Part shown: positions 6,450 to 15,368 of the stretch, piece after piece
Numbering within the stretch: the stretch's first letter is position 1
Layout of the letters: each line of letters begins with the position of its first letter
NCBI GenBank assembly: GCA_002409215.1
Contig: DHUO01000006.1
Location: 2,419 to 38,314 of the forward strand
Length of the DNA: 35,896 bases
DNA from: Candidatus Dojkabacteria bacterium UBA5232
Lineage (GTDB): Bacteria > Patescibacteriota > Dojkabacteria > SC72
Reading direction: 5' to 3'
The notes under the pieces: generated by a model
Databases searched by the model: none
Told to the model about the DNA's origin: nothing
The model's input: only the letters and a program-made list of their open reading frames with translations
Translations under genes and position numbers: made by a program

Positions 6450-6584
6450 CCCCCTTCGTGAAATTCTGCAACTACTTATAGTAGTAAGTTAGAACTGTCT
6501 TAAAGATTATATTATATCTTAATTTACTTGAACCTTTTTTCAAGAAACAGTATACTTTTTATATTAATTTAATAATTTATTTAA

Positions 6585-6947
6585 ATGGCTGAAGAAAAAA
6601 GTGCTAAAAGAGTCTATAAATTAGACGATATAAAGTTCAATGAGGAGAATAAAACCATGGCTATTGTCTCATGGATTTCTATCGTAGGTCTCATTATGTT
6701 CTTTGTTGAAAAGAAGGATCTTTTTGTAAGATATATTGGTGCTCAAATAATAGTCGTTAATATTGCAGCTATTCTTTTGTCTTTGATTGTGATGGTAATA
6801 CCTTTACTTCGATGGTTACTTGCTCCAATGCTTCCTTTAGCTACCCTTGTTATAATTATCATCGGAATGGTTAAAACATCAAAAGGAGAGAGATTTGATA
6901 TTCCATTAATCTCTGAATATGCACTTAAACTAATGAGTGCTGTTTAG
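6585..6947 (+). CDS. DUF4870-like small membrane protein
   Basis: This 120-aa protein has a charged N terminus (1-22) and then three hydrophobic segments at about 25-41, 50-74 and 78-95, interrupted by FVEKKDLFVRYIGAQ. That pattern (a first helix, a charged loop with an Arg/Tyr, then two helices) is typical of the DUF4870/Tic20-like family. The function is unknown; a transport or membrane-organisation role is possible. It is transcribed alone, divergently from lexA, and followed by a strong intrinsic terminator. The leader is AT-rich with no Shine-Dalgarno. Confidence 0.7.
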   Translation: MAEEKSAKRVYKLDDIKFNEENKTMAIVSWISIVGLIMFFVEKKDLFVRYIGAQIIVVNIAAILLSLIVMVIPLLRWLLAPMLPLATLVIIIIGMVKTSKGERFDIPLISEYALKLMSAV

Positions 6948-6969
6948 GTCTTTTTAGATTGTAAATAGA

Positions 6970-6998
6970 AAAGGGGAGAGAAATCTCCCTTTTTTTTT
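6970..6998 (+). terminator. Rho-independent terminator
   Basis: GGGAGA (6974-6979), loop GAAA and TCTCCC (6984-6989) are followed by nine T residues. A-residues upstream also pair with the T-run. It ends the gene at 6585 just before tRNA-Pro and is the clearest intrinsic terminator in the window. Confidence 0.92.
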
Positions 6999-7026
6999 AG
7001 TAATATGATAGAATTGTTTCGTACCT

Positions 7027-7100
7027 CGGGGAGTAGTTCAGATGGCTAGAACGCTGCGTTTGGGACGCAGAGGTCGCAGGTTCAAGTCCTGTCTCCCCGA
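7027..7100 (+). tRNA. tRNA-Pro (UGG)
   Basis: This is a full cloverleaf: acceptor CGGGGAG/CTCCCCG, D stem GTTC/GAAC, anticodon stem CTGCG/CGCAG with loop TTTGGGA (anticodon TGG at 7061-7063), and a T loop TTCAAGT. The discriminator is A100 and CCA is not encoded. A metallophosphoesterase gene starts 18 nt downstream and may be co-transcribed. Confidence 0.95.
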
Positions 7101-7118
7101 CTCTACACTACTAAAGAT

Positions 7119-8012
7119 ATGCTACATACTACAATCAATTATCTTTCATATTTCCTAATTCCTCTATTATTCTTATTAATTTACCTAATTATTAGGTACA
7201 GAGATAGGTTGTTAAAAAAGAAACTCTTACTAATCCTATCTATTCTTTCAATACCCGTACTCTTACTGTTTATCTATGCAAGGTTTGTAGAGCCTAATAC
7301 AGTAAAGGTACGGAGTAGTGATATAGAGGTCGGTTTTAAGACGAAAATCGTACTAATTGCAGATACTCATATTGGAGTATATTCTAATAAATCTTTCTTT
7401 AAGAAGGTTGTTAATAAAATCAATAGTATAGAGGAAGTTGATGCAGTTGTGCTTGCAGGAGATATAACATATAACCCTAAAAGAGAGGATATTCTAGAAC
7501 TTCTTGCCCCTCTTAAAGATATAAAATACCCTGTGATTGCTGTTTTAGGAAATCACGACATTGGTCATCCTGGTCCTGATATTGAAGAAGATTTAGAGCT
7601 TGCGTTAAAAAGATTAGGGGTTATTTATCTAAAAAATGATTCTGTAAAGATAGAGGGTAATGATGATATAACTTTTTTGGGTTTGGCAGATCTTTGGTCA
7701 GGAGATGTGAATATTGAAAAGTTAAATTCTTTTGATGATAAAGAAAACTTAATTGTAATAGCACATAATCCTGATACGGTATATAAATATAATAAAAACA
7801 TTCCTGATTTAACTCTTTCTGGACATACTCACGGTGGTCAAATTAGATTGCCTTTAATATATGAACATTTCATTCCTTCAAGATATGGTTTTAATGAAGG
7901 TTTTTATAATATTGAAAAAGGTAAGATTTTTGTAACATCTGGACTTGGACAAACAGGATTACCTTTTAGGATAGGGATTAAGCCTGTTGTTGATATTCTA
8001 AATCTCTACTAA
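7119..8012 (+). CDS. Membrane-anchored calcineurin-like metallophosphoesterase
   Basis: This 297-aa protein has two N-terminal membrane helices (about 8-26 and 34-53) followed by a metallophosphoesterase domain. Metal ligands are readable in order: D82/H84 (ADTH), D115 (GDITYNP), N145/H146 (GNHD), an IAHNPD histidine near 213 and the final GHTHGG near 236. This is the YaeI/YkuE-like arrangement; relatives hydrolyse phosphodiesters, sometimes lipid-linked. The substrate here is unknown, but membrane anchoring fits an envelope substrate. It follows tRNA-Pro by 18 nt, and its 3' end faces the FemX gene across 10 bp. Confidence 0.88.
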   Translation: MLHTTINYLSYFLIPLLFLLIYLIIRYRDRLLKKKLLLILSILSIPVLLLFIYARFVEPNTVKVRSSDIEVGFKTKIVLIADTHIGVYSNKSFFKKVVNKINSIEEVDAVVLAGDITYNPKREDILELLAPLKDIKYPVIAVLGNHDIGHPGPDIEEDLELALKRLGVIYLKNDSVKIEGNDDITFLGLADLWSGDVNIEKLNSFDDKENLIVIAHNPDTVYKYNKNIPDLTLSGHTHGGQIRLPLIYEHFIPSRYGFNEGFYNIEKGKIFVTSGLGQTGLPFRIGIKPVVDILNLY

Positions 8013-8038
8013 CAAGTAGTGATTACCACTTAATGGTA
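8006..8038. other. Twin hairpins between convergent genes
   Basis: CTACT(AACA)AGTAG at 8006-8019 and TACCA(CTTAA)TGGTA at 8024-8038 lie side by side over the two convergent stop codons. No T-run follows, so any role in ending transcription is weak inference. Confidence 0.35.
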
Positions 8039-9084
8039 TATCCTTTTAACCTAGTTCTAAGTGCAGAGTAAATGTAGTATATCCCGTATTTTATTTTATT
8101 TACTGGATAATCTCTACTATGTAGATACGTTATCTTCTCACCACCCAAACTTCTCTTAAACTCCCCTACACCACTCCAAGGGTGTTTTTTTTCCTCCCAA
8201 CCTTTAGGTGTCACCCCACCAAAAAGATCATACGTGGTACATCCTAACTCCTTTCCTAGTTCTAAACTCTTCCAATACAGTATTGGTGTAATAATCATAT
8301 TCTTCTGTCTAAACTCCGTACTAGAACAAGCTTGATAAAGGTGCATATTCTTACCGTAGACAGTGTTTTGCCATACTGAAATTGGTTTGCCATCATAATA
8401 TCCAATTACAAGGTAGCACATGCCATACTCCACCTGTTTTTTTAGTTCTGCGAGAAGTAGCTTTGTTGACTTATCTGTATATCCTTTAACCTTTACTGTC
8501 TGTTCATGTAACTTTTCAAAAACATTAAATTGAGAATCATCATTAAAAATCTTAACCTCTACTTCTGGCATCTTAGATAGTTTGTTTAACATATTTCTTC
8601 TGGAGGAGCTTAAATCACTTTTTAGTGAGTCCATATCCTTGGTTAAATCCATATGCTGTGATATTAAAGAATCAACATTGTGGATGGGAGCTTGGATAAA
8701 GCCGTTTTTATTGTAAAAATTAATCAAAATATCGTTCTCTATGTAAAGTGGAGAGAATCTAAACATAAAACAATTATTTTCTTTGCTTAAATCTTTACAA
8801 AACTCTGTTACCTCACTCCAAATCTCCTCGCTACCATCATCCATGAGCATAGGAGAATGCTTGCAGTCTAAGAACTTTCCGAAGAGTTTTGAATCACCAA
8901 TGTTCCCTGTGATTATTCCAACAAGCTTTTCATCTTTTTTGATGACATACCTAAATGCTTTAATCCCAACATCTATATTGTATTGATACCTTGCACTACT
9001 ATTAAGAAAAGAATATTCAGGAAGTTGCCTAACGTAATCATCCCATCTTTTATCATCTTCAATTTTCTCAAATGTAAGTTTCAT
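8023..9084 (-). CDS. FemX/FemAB-type peptidyltransferase
   Basis: This 353-aa protein has the tandem acyltransferase fold of the FemABX family, which adds amino acids from aminoacyl-tRNA to the peptidoglycan precursor lipid II. Visible marks are the N-terminal FLNSSARYQY segment, the basic LSSSRRNMLNKL helix and the C-terminal YDLFGGVTP...GVGEFKRSLGGE block, which is characteristic of FemX. It probably builds peptidoglycan cross-bridges. Its ATG is preceded by TGTTATTCT and only 6 nt, an extended -10 that predicts a leaderless transcript of its own. It also follows the DegT and mutL genes on the same strand, 17 bp after the former. Confidence 0.85.
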   Translation of the reverse strand: MKLTFEKIEDDKRWDDYVRQLPEYSFLNSSARYQYNIDVGIKAFRYVIKKDEKLVGIITGNIGDSKLFGKFLDCKHSPMLMDDGSEEIWSEVTEFCKDLSKENNCFMFRFSPLYIENDILINFYNKNGFIQAPIHNVDSLISQHMDLTKDMDSLKSDLSSSRRNMLNKLSKMPEVEVKIFNDDSQFNVFEKLHEQTVKVKGYTDKSTKLLLAELKKQVEYGMCYLVIGYYDGKPISVWQNTVYGKNMHLYQACSSTEFRQKNMIITPILYWKSLELGKELGCTTYDLFGGVTPKGWEEKKHPWSGVGEFKRSLGGEKITYLHSRDYPVNKIKYGIYYIYSALRTRLKGYTIKW

Positions 9085-9101
9085 TAAATCAGAATAACAA
9101 A

Positions 9102-10322
9102 TTAGATTACTTTTGCATACTTATCAATAATTTCTTTTATCTCTTTTGCTTTATCTTCATTCACTTCTATATTTGTTGGTAGGTTTATAATATGCTTAGA
9201 GCAGAACTCTACTTCTGAGCACTCACCTACTCTATATCCTAAACATTCTAGCTTGTCCCAAGTAATTGGGAATACTGGCGTTGTATACCAATTACCTGAT
9301 ATTACGCCTATCTCTCTTAGTCTTTGCTTAATCTCTACTGGATTTTCAACAAGGAGTGGGTATCTTAACAGGGTTTCATTTCTACCATATACATCTGCAA
9401 TCTTCTTTCTATTTTCATTAAACGCTGAAAGATGTTTTAATTGGGTTAGTAGTAGTCTGGCTTGCACATTACTCATCTTATGTATTCCATCAAAATCCAC
9501 AGTATCACTCGATGCCTGCTTTTTAATTACTCCCCAAAAACGATACCACAGTAGGAGTGCTTTACCTACTGTTATCTTTGGTAGCAGAATTTTCTTAAAG
9601 TAGTTCTTTTTAATCTTATCCCAACAGAGAACGTATTTTGCATTGTACAAGGCCTCTTTTGTTGAAAGCTCTTCAACCTCCTCATACTTCTTATCTAAAT
9701 CACCACTTAGAAAGTGCATATGATTTATCACCAATGCAGAGCCTTGTGTAGAGCTGATACTTTTATCCTGTGCAAAACTGAAGAAAAAAGCATCGGAATA
9801 TTTACCTATCTGCTTGTTTTCAAAATCTAATATATGCGCACAATCTTCGAGGATGAAAATATCATTGCTGTCGTTTCTTTTAGAGTTTTCTTGATCAACA
9901 ATCTCCCGTACTCTAGACATATTTGCGATGTTCCCAAAAGTATGTTGTACAACTATGGCTCTAGTTTTGTCAGAAATCTTCTCTCTCATTTTTTCCAAAT
10001 CCATATTAAAAGTATCTCTTTTGATATCAACAAAAACAGGCTTACATTTGCTCCAGAGAATTGGTGCTAATACTGCAATACAGGTAAAACCTTGAAGGAT
10101 AACTTCATCATCAGGTTGAAGGTTTAAGTTCTGAAAAAGGAAGTACATTGCATCTCTTCCTCTGTTAAAAAAATACACGCTTTTCTCGTTGTATTCATTC
10201 TGAAAAATGGTTTTCAGCTCATTAATACTACCAGTAACAGAAACAGTACCTTCTAAAATGCCTTTTGCAGCGTTCAAATCCTCTTCTGTTGTGTTTGGTG
10301 TAGAGCCTATGAATATACTCAT
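9102..10322 (-). CDS. DegT/DnrJ/EryC1-family PLP aminotransferase
   Basis: This 406-aa fold type I aminotransferase resembles those that make amino sugars. D160 (EDCAH) should contact the PLP pyridine nitrogen, and K187 in SFAQDKSISS is the Schiff-base lysine. After the lysine the usual Gly-Glu-Gly-Gly is replaced by STQGSA, so the sequence diverges from the common sugar aminotransferases. Its start overlaps the mutL stop by one base (TAATG), implying translational coupling. FemX follows. Linkage to FemX suggests a cell-wall or glycan role; the mutL linkage looks like simple packing. Confidence 0.8.
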   Translation of the reverse strand: MSIFIGSTPNTTEEDLNAAKGILEGTVSVTGSINELKTIFQNEYNEKSVYFFNRGRDAMYFLFQNLNLQPDDEVILQGFTCIAVLAPILWSKCKPVFVDIKRDTFNMDLEKMREKISDKTRAIVVQHTFGNIANMSRVREIVDQENSKRNDSNDIFILEDCAHILDFENKQIGKYSDAFFFSFAQDKSISSTQGSALVINHMHFLSGDLDKKYEEVEELSTKEALYNAKYVLCWDKIKKNYFKKILLPKITVGKALLLWYRFWGVIKKQASSDTVDFDGIHKMSNVQARLLLTQLKHLSAFNENRKKIADVYGRNETLLRYPLLVENPVEIKQRLREIGVISGNWYTTPVFPITWDKLECLGYRVGECSEVEFCSKHIINLPTNIEVNEDKAKEIKEIIDKYAKVI

Positions 10323-12166
10323 TAATATGTTCTTTCAAAATTCTTATCTATCTCACTCAAGCTCATTTTCCATATAATTGGTCTTCCGTGGGGACAGCTA
10401 TATGGATTCTCACATTTTTTTAAACTTTCAAAAAGATCCTTCATTTCAATATATGAAAGCTTTTGTCCAGATCGAATACTTCCGTGACACGCTATTGTTG
10501 CTAATACATCATCTTTTCTTTTCTTGAATGATTTATGCAAGAGATTAATATTTTCTTCCAGTTCAAATATATCTTTAAATATTAATGTATAGTCTGATTC
10601 TGAATACTCTGCAGGAATTGTTTTTAGTGTAATTGCAGTATCTCCTACATCATATATGAACCCTAACTCCTCAAAGAACCCTTTATTTTCATCTAAAAAG
10701 ATTAACTCACTTTTAGAAAAGGTCATTTCTGCAGGAACAAGAAGGTTCTGCAGGTTGCTTTTTGTCTCTCTCTTCTCAAGTTTTTCAAAATTGATTCTTT
10801 CTGCAACAGCGTGTTGATCAAGAATCCAGAGTTTTTCATCATGAAATTCTATTACAATGTATTTATTAAATATTTGGAAGATAGTACGAATATCACTGTC
10901 TGTTGATATTTCTTCTTTGTCTTGCTGTACAGGTGGGGAATCTTTAAGAAGTTCGCTTGAGAACAGTAATGAGTCTTGTACTGATGATGAGCTTGTTGAT
11001 GTGTATATATTTCTAGGAGAGTACTCTTTCGATTTGGGGGTTGGTTGATTAAATCTCTCACGAAGAGAGTTAAAATCTGTACTGGAGTTTGTTGTTGGAT
11101 GGTGGTTTCTATCAGTTAATGAATGCTCTACTGTATCTGTTTTTTTATATGAGAGAGATTTTTCTAAAGCATGTTTTACCGCCTCTTCTACAGCAGAGTA
11201 TATTCTGTATGGGTTTTCAAATCTAACTTCTTCCTTCCTGGGATGTACATTTACATCTACAAGTTCTGGGTCTATATGGATATTTAAAACAAAATCCACT
11301 TTCTGTCCAAAAGGTAGATATCTAGAGTATCCTTCCATAATTGCCCTGACAATTCCCCTGTCAGTAACGGGACGGTTATTAATGAATATATATTGATGAG
11401 ATGACCTACTTTTATGTGCCGAAGGATGAGAGCTATATCCTGAAATTGTTGTACCAGCACCGTTGTAGGCGACTGCCAACATGTCCTCCTGAACGGGTTT
11501 TCCAAACACCTCTGAAATCCTTTCTTCTTTTAATTCTCCTGCCTTAGAGCCTTCTAGGGCCTTTAGATTAACAACCATCTTTCCATCTTTCTCTAAAGAA
11601 AAAGATATGTTGGGATATATTAAAAAATATCTATTTAGCATTTCATATATCTTCCTGTACTCTGTTGTTGCTGTTTTTAAGTACTTCTTTCTAGCTGGAA
11701 TGTTGTAGAAGAGATTTTCCACCCGTACAGTTGTACCTCCCTCTTTTGCTACTGTTGAGATATCTGATTGCCCTTCTTCATTAAACAGAATCTCATTAGC
11801 CCTATCCTCCTCTTTATATTTAGAAGATAGTTTTACTCTAGATACTGATGTTATTGTAGAGAGAGCCTCCCCTCTAAAACCCATACTCAGAAGTGTATTT
11901 AGATCCTCTATACTGCTAATTTTTGTTGTTGTATGGGGTTGGAAAATGGAGTTGAGATTCTCTCTTGGGATACCGATACCATCATCAGAAACCTCCATTA
12001 GATCAATACCGCCATTTTTAATTTTGACACTTATTTTTGTAGCTCCAGCATCAATTGAATTATCTACCAATTCTTTAATTACAGAAGAAGGTCTTTCTAT
12101 GACTTCACCAGCTGCAATTTGATTAATGACTTCTTCTGATAGTTTGTGTAATTTAATATTTGTCAT
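10322..12166 (-). CDS. mutL: DNA mismatch repair protein MutL
   Basis: MutL couples mismatch recognition to strand removal. The 614-aa protein has a GHKL ATPase N-domain (ELVDNSIDAG, DDGIGIP and GFRGEAL), a variable Ser/Thr-rich linker around 345-425 and a C-terminal dimer domain. The C-domain carries an intact nicking endonuclease motif, DQHAVAERINFE at 450-461, plus ACH and CPHGRP metal-site motifs, so it should cut DNA as in methyl-independent repair. mutS is not in the window. TGTTAAAAT lies 6 nt before the ATG, giving a leaderless promoter within the 44-bp gap shared with divergent uvrB. Confidence 0.95.
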   Translation of the reverse strand: MTNIKLHKLSEEVINQIAAGEVIERPSSVIKELVDNSIDAGATKISVKIKNGGIDLMEVSDDGIGIPRENLNSIFQPHTTTKISSIEDLNTLLSMGFRGEALSTITSVSRVKLSSKYKEEDRANEILFNEEGQSDISTVAKEGGTTVRVENLFYNIPARKKYLKTATTEYRKIYEMLNRYFLIYPNISFSLEKDGKMVVNLKALEGSKAGELKEERISEVFGKPVQEDMLAVAYNGAGTTISGYSSHPSAHKSRSSHQYIFINNRPVTDRGIVRAIMEGYSRYLPFGQKVDFVLNIHIDPELVDVNVHPRKEEVRFENPYRIYSAVEEAVKHALEKSLSYKKTDTVEHSLTDRNHHPTTNSSTDFNSLRERFNQPTPKSKEYSPRNIYTSTSSSSVQDSLLFSSELLKDSPPVQQDKEEISTDSDIRTIFQIFNKYIVIEFHDEKLWILDQHAVAERINFEKLEKRETKSNLQNLLVPAEMTFSKSELIFLDENKGFFEELGFIYDVGDTAITLKTIPAEYSESDYTLIFKDIFELEENINLLHKSFKKRKDDVLATIACHGSIRSGQKLSYIEMKDLFESLKKCENPYSCPHGRPIIWKMSLSEIDKNFERTY

Positions 12167-12210
12167 AGATACATTTTAACACATTAGTATATTTGCTAAA
12201 ATATATGAGT
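12167..12210. promoter_or_regulatory. 44-bp divergent promoter for mutL and uvrB
   Basis: Two extended -10 elements face outward: TGTTAAAAT on the minus strand 6 nt before the mutL ATG, and TGCTAAAAT (-10 at 12197-12202) on the plus strand 8 nt before the uvrB ATG at 12211. Both transcripts would start at or next to the ATG. The two -35 regions must overlap the opposite promoter, so the genes may compete for or share polymerase binding. Confidence 0.65.
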
Positions 12211-14169
12211 ATGGAAAGTTTTAAACTAGAATCAAAGTATGCTCCTTCACCTGATCAGCAGAAGGCAATTCAGGAGATTGTATTAAATTCTAAAAAGGAT
12301 GAGAAGCAGGCATTGTTAGGTGTTACAGGTTCTGGAAAGACTTTTGTAATGGCGAATGTCATTAAGGAGCTTAACAGACCTTCATTAATTATTTCACATA
12401 ACAAAACTCTTGCAGCACAGCTATATGAAGAGTTTAAGGAGTTTTTTCCTGAAAATGCTGTTAGATATTTTGTCTCATACTACGACTATTACCAACCAGA
12501 GGCATACGTTCCTGCAAAAGATTTATATATTGAAAAAGAATCTGAGGTTAACAAACAGATTGAAAACTTAAGATTTGCTGCAATGAATTCTGCGCTAACA
12601 AGAAGAGATACTATTGTTATAGCTTCTGTGTCTTGTATATATAATATTGGGCAACCAGAAAACTACGAGAATAAAGCTCTTTCCTTCTATGTTGGTCAAA
12701 CAGTACAACTCTCAGAAGTTGCGCTAAATCTTGTGAGTATGAGGTATGAGAGAGATACGTACGATTTTGTTAATGGCGTTTTTAGAATTACTGGTGATAT
12801 CATTGATATATTCCCGCCCTATGAAGATGTTTCAATACGTATTGAACTGTTTGGCAACAGGATTGAGAGAATTAGTATGGTAGATCCAATTTCCAAAAGA
12901 AAGATTGAGGAGAAGAAAGAAGTTTTAATCTTCCCTGCTACTTCATTAGTTTATTCTAAAGAGGTTATTGATGAGGCTGTAAAGAGGATTAGAAAAGATT
13001 TAGAGGATAGAGTGACATTTTTACAAAACATTGGAAAGGATTTAGAGGCTCACAGATTACAACAGAAAACAAACTATGATTTGGAAATGCTTGAAGAGGT
13101 AGGATATTGCAAGAGTATGGAGAACTACAGTATATATTTTGATGGAAGAAGGCCCGGAGAGGCTCCTTATACTCTACTTGATTACTTCCCTGATGATTAT
13201 CTCCTTTTTATTGATGAATCGCACATGACTATCCCTCAGATTGGAGGAATGTTTAATGGGGATAGGATTAGGAAAGATAATTTAATAGAGTATGGTTTTA
13301 GACTGCCAACTGCTAGGGATAATCGACCGCTGAACTTTGAGGAGTTTAGAAAGAGACAGGGAAAAACCCTCTACATCTCCGCTACTCCTGCAGAGTGGGA
13401 ATTAAAAGATAGTAACAATGTTGTTGTTGAGCTTCTAACTAGGCCAACAGGTCTTTTAGATCCTAAGATTGAGATAAGACCAATTAAGAATCAGATAGAT
13501 GATGTAATTAGTGAAATTAGTAAGAATGTTCAGAAAAAACAGAGGGTATTGGTAACAACCTTAACAAAAAGATTTGCGGAGGATCTCACTACCTATCTTC
13601 AAGAGGCTGGTATAAAGGTTCAGTATATACATTCAGATATTGACACCGTTGAAAGAGTTGATATATTAAGAGATTTGAGACTTGGAGAGTACGATGTGGT
13701 AGTTGGGATTAACCTTTTAAGAGAGGGTATTGACCTTCCGGAGGTATCTCTTGTAATTATCTTAGATGCAGATAAGGAGGGTTTTTTAAGATCAAGAACT
13801 AGTCTTGTTCAAACAATTGGTAGAGTAGCAAGACATGTTGAAGGTCGAGTTATCATGTATGCAGATAATATTACCGAAAGCATGAAATACGCTATTGATG
13901 AAACTAACAGAAGAAGAAAATATCAAGAAGAGTATAATAAGAAACACAATATCAAACCAAAGAGTATCACAAAAGAGATAAGAGGTAGATTGATTGAAGA
14001 AGAGGAAGATAAAGATGTTGATATGGATATTGAGAAAATGGATATAAGACAGAAGAAGATATTAGTAAAAGAACTTAATGAGGACATGTTAATAGCTGCT
14101 GATAGATTACAATTTGAGAAGGCAGCACAACTAAGAGATCAGATTAAAGAAATTAAATTGAGTATGTAG
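12211..14169 (+). CDS. uvrB: Excinuclease ABC subunit B
   Basis: UvrB verifies damage in nucleotide excision repair and loads UvrC. Features from the chosen start: Walker A GVTGSGKT at 37-44, the damage-probing beta-hairpin YYDYYQPEAYVP near 87-98, Walker B DESH near 335, helicase motif VI QTIGRVARH near 535, and a C-terminal UVR domain that binds UvrC. The 652-aa length is normal. I chose the ATG at 12211 because an extended -10 ends 8 nt before it; in-frame ATG 12205 and TTG 12193 also exist. NAD kinase follows after 4 bp. uvrC is 2.3 kb away on the other strand; uvrA is not in the window. Confidence 0.95.
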   Translation: MESFKLESKYAPSPDQQKAIQEIVLNSKKDEKQALLGVTGSGKTFVMANVIKELNRPSLIISHNKTLAAQLYEEFKEFFPENAVRYFVSYYDYYQPEAYVPAKDLYIEKESEVNKQIENLRFAAMNSALTRRDTIVIASVSCIYNIGQPENYENKALSFYVGQTVQLSEVALNLVSMRYERDTYDFVNGVFRITGDIIDIFPPYEDVSIRIELFGNRIERISMVDPISKRKIEEKKEVLIFPATSLVYSKEVIDEAVKRIRKDLEDRVTFLQNIGKDLEAHRLQQKTNYDLEMLEEVGYCKSMENYSIYFDGRRPGEAPYTLLDYFPDDYLLFIDESHMTIPQIGGMFNGDRIRKDNLIEYGFRLPTARDNRPLNFEEFRKRQGKTLYISATPAEWELKDSNNVVVELLTRPTGLLDPKIEIRPIKNQIDDVISEISKNVQKKQRVLVTTLTKRFAEDLTTYLQEAGIKVQYIHSDIDTVERVDILRDLRLGEYDVVVGINLLREGIDLPEVSLVIILDADKEGFLRSRTSLVQTIGRVARHVEGRVIMYADNITESMKYAIDETNRRRKYQEEYNKKHNIKPKSITKEIRGRLIEEEEDKDVDMDIEKMDIRQKKILVKELNEDMLIAADRLQFEKAAQLRDQIKEIKLSM

Positions 14170-14173
14170 AGAA

Positions 14174-14926
14174 ATGAGAATTAAATATTTAGTAAATGAT
14201 AAATATGAGAAAGCAAAGCCTTTCAATGAATATATTCAGACTCACTTCCCTCAATTACTTACAGAAGAGAATCCAGAACTGTATATTGTTGCAGGAGGGG
14301 ACGGTTCAATGCTTCATGCTATCCAGGATACCATAGAGGATGGAATACCTTATCTTGGCAAAGCAATGGGGACTTTTAATTTCCTTATGAATGAGTTTGA
14401 AGATGATGAAAAAATTATACGTAGGTTATTAGATGACAAGATTAAGATAGATATATTTAAGACAAGTGCGATTGGGGTATATTTAGACAGTAAGAAGATT
14501 GGAGAGGCTGTTAATGATGTAATACTTGGAGAAGGGGTAATGGATTTGTTTAATTTTTCTATTTCCACTGCTTCTGGTTACTTTGATGAGTTCGAATTTA
14601 AAGCTTCTGGATTATGTGTTAGCACCCCTATTGGCTCTACAGCATTTAACTACAACAACAATGGTAGGATACTTCCTTTAACATCAGAGCTTCTTTCTAT
14701 CACGGGTATTGTCTCTAACAGATATTTGAATGATATTGTCCCTTTTGAGGAAATTCGTATTAGATCCAATTCCCCAAAGATATACCTTACTAAAGTTGGT
14801 GCAAGAGAGTTAAACGAGGGGTCTGAATTACTATTGAAAAAAGGCTCTACGATTGGGATAGGTTTTTTGAATAAGCGAGAATTTTTAAGAAGAAGGATTG
14901 AGATTGTACATAGGTTTAGGAAGTAA
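14174..14926 (+). CDS. nadK: NAD kinase
   Basis: NadK phosphorylates NAD to NADP. The 250-aa protein has the catalytic GGDGSMLHA motif (GGDGS at 41-45) and the second motif STPIGSTAFNYNNNGRILP, a divergent form of the usual STPTGSTAYxxSAGGPIV. The normal GFL motif is also altered (GTFNFLMN). These changes suggest relaxed or different substrate contacts, but the catalytic aspartate is present. It starts 4 bp after uvrB and is almost certainly in its operon. No reason for the pairing with DNA repair is visible beyond compact gene order. Confidence 0.9.
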   Translation: MRIKYLVNDKYEKAKPFNEYIQTHFPQLLTEENPELYIVAGGDGSMLHAIQDTIEDGIPYLGKAMGTFNFLMNEFEDDEKIIRRLLDDKIKIDIFKTSAIGVYLDSKKIGEAVNDVILGEGVMDLFNFSISTASGYFDEFEFKASGLCVSTPIGSTAFNYNNNGRILPLTSELLSITGIVSNRYLNDIVPFEEIRIRSNSPKIYLTKVGARELNEGSELLLKKGSTIGIGFLNKREFLRRRIEIVHRFRK

Positions 14927-14965
14927 ATACCTTATTTATAACTTAAATTAACAAGATTTTGATAT

Positions 14966-15229
14966 ATGCAAAGAGGTGTATTACAACTAACAAGAGAAGA
15001 GGTTGTTGCATTGAATAGTGCTTTCCATTGGGTAGTAAATGGACATACTATCCTTGCATCAAAGCTTCAGTATGCTATGGATAATCTTCAGGATATACAT
15101 AGTATTGAAGTTTCAGAAGATGATTTAGAATTACTTTTAGATGATATTATGCCTGTAGAACAAGAGAATATTGTTTTAAAAAATGCAATGCAAAAGGTTG
15201 GAGATTTGTTAAGGGAGTTTAGGAGATAA
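14966..15229 (+). CDS. Small acidic helical orphan
   Basis: This is an 87-aa soluble protein I do not recognise. It has a short beta-like start (RGVLQLTREEV), a likely helix (LNSAFHWVVNG), an acidic stretch SEDDLELLLDD at 50-60 and a final amphipathic helix ending LLREFRR. No signal peptide, cysteines or membrane segment. It follows NAD kinase by 39 bp, with AT-rich DNA and no Shine-Dalgarno before the ATG. Codon use resembles its neighbours. It is probably a real gene, perhaps lineage-specific. Confidence 0.65.
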   Translation: MQRGVLQLTREEVVALNSAFHWVVNGHTILASKLQYAMDNLQDIHSIEVSEDDLELLLDDIMPVEQENIVLKNAMQKVGDLLREFRR

Positions 15230-15283
15230 GTGTAATCCTACATATATTATACCACGAATAAGTGCTATGGGACAATAGATTTA

Positions 15284-15357
15284 TGGTTGCGGGACATGGA
15301 TTCGAACCATGATTCTCGGCTTCAAAGGCCGGTATCCTACCATTAGATGATCCCGCA
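15284..15357 (-). tRNA. tRNA-Gln (UUG)
   Basis: The minus strand gives acceptor TGCGGGA/TCCCGCA, anticodon loop CTTTGAA (anticodon TTG) and T stem CATGG/CCATG with loop TTCGAAT. CCA follows the discriminator A and is encoded, unlike in the tRNA-Pro and tRNA-Gly genes here. The anticodon stem has a C-A mismatch at its first pair (27-43). A -10 TATAAT at 15369-15374 lies 11 nt upstream on the same strand. Confidence 0.94.
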
Positions 15358-15368
15358 AGAACAGATGT

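Noticed and set aside
12193..12210. TTG at 12193 or ATG at 12205 as the uvrB start
   Set aside because: Both lie within or directly against the -10 element; the ATG at 12211 has the 8-nt spacing seen at other leaderless genes here.
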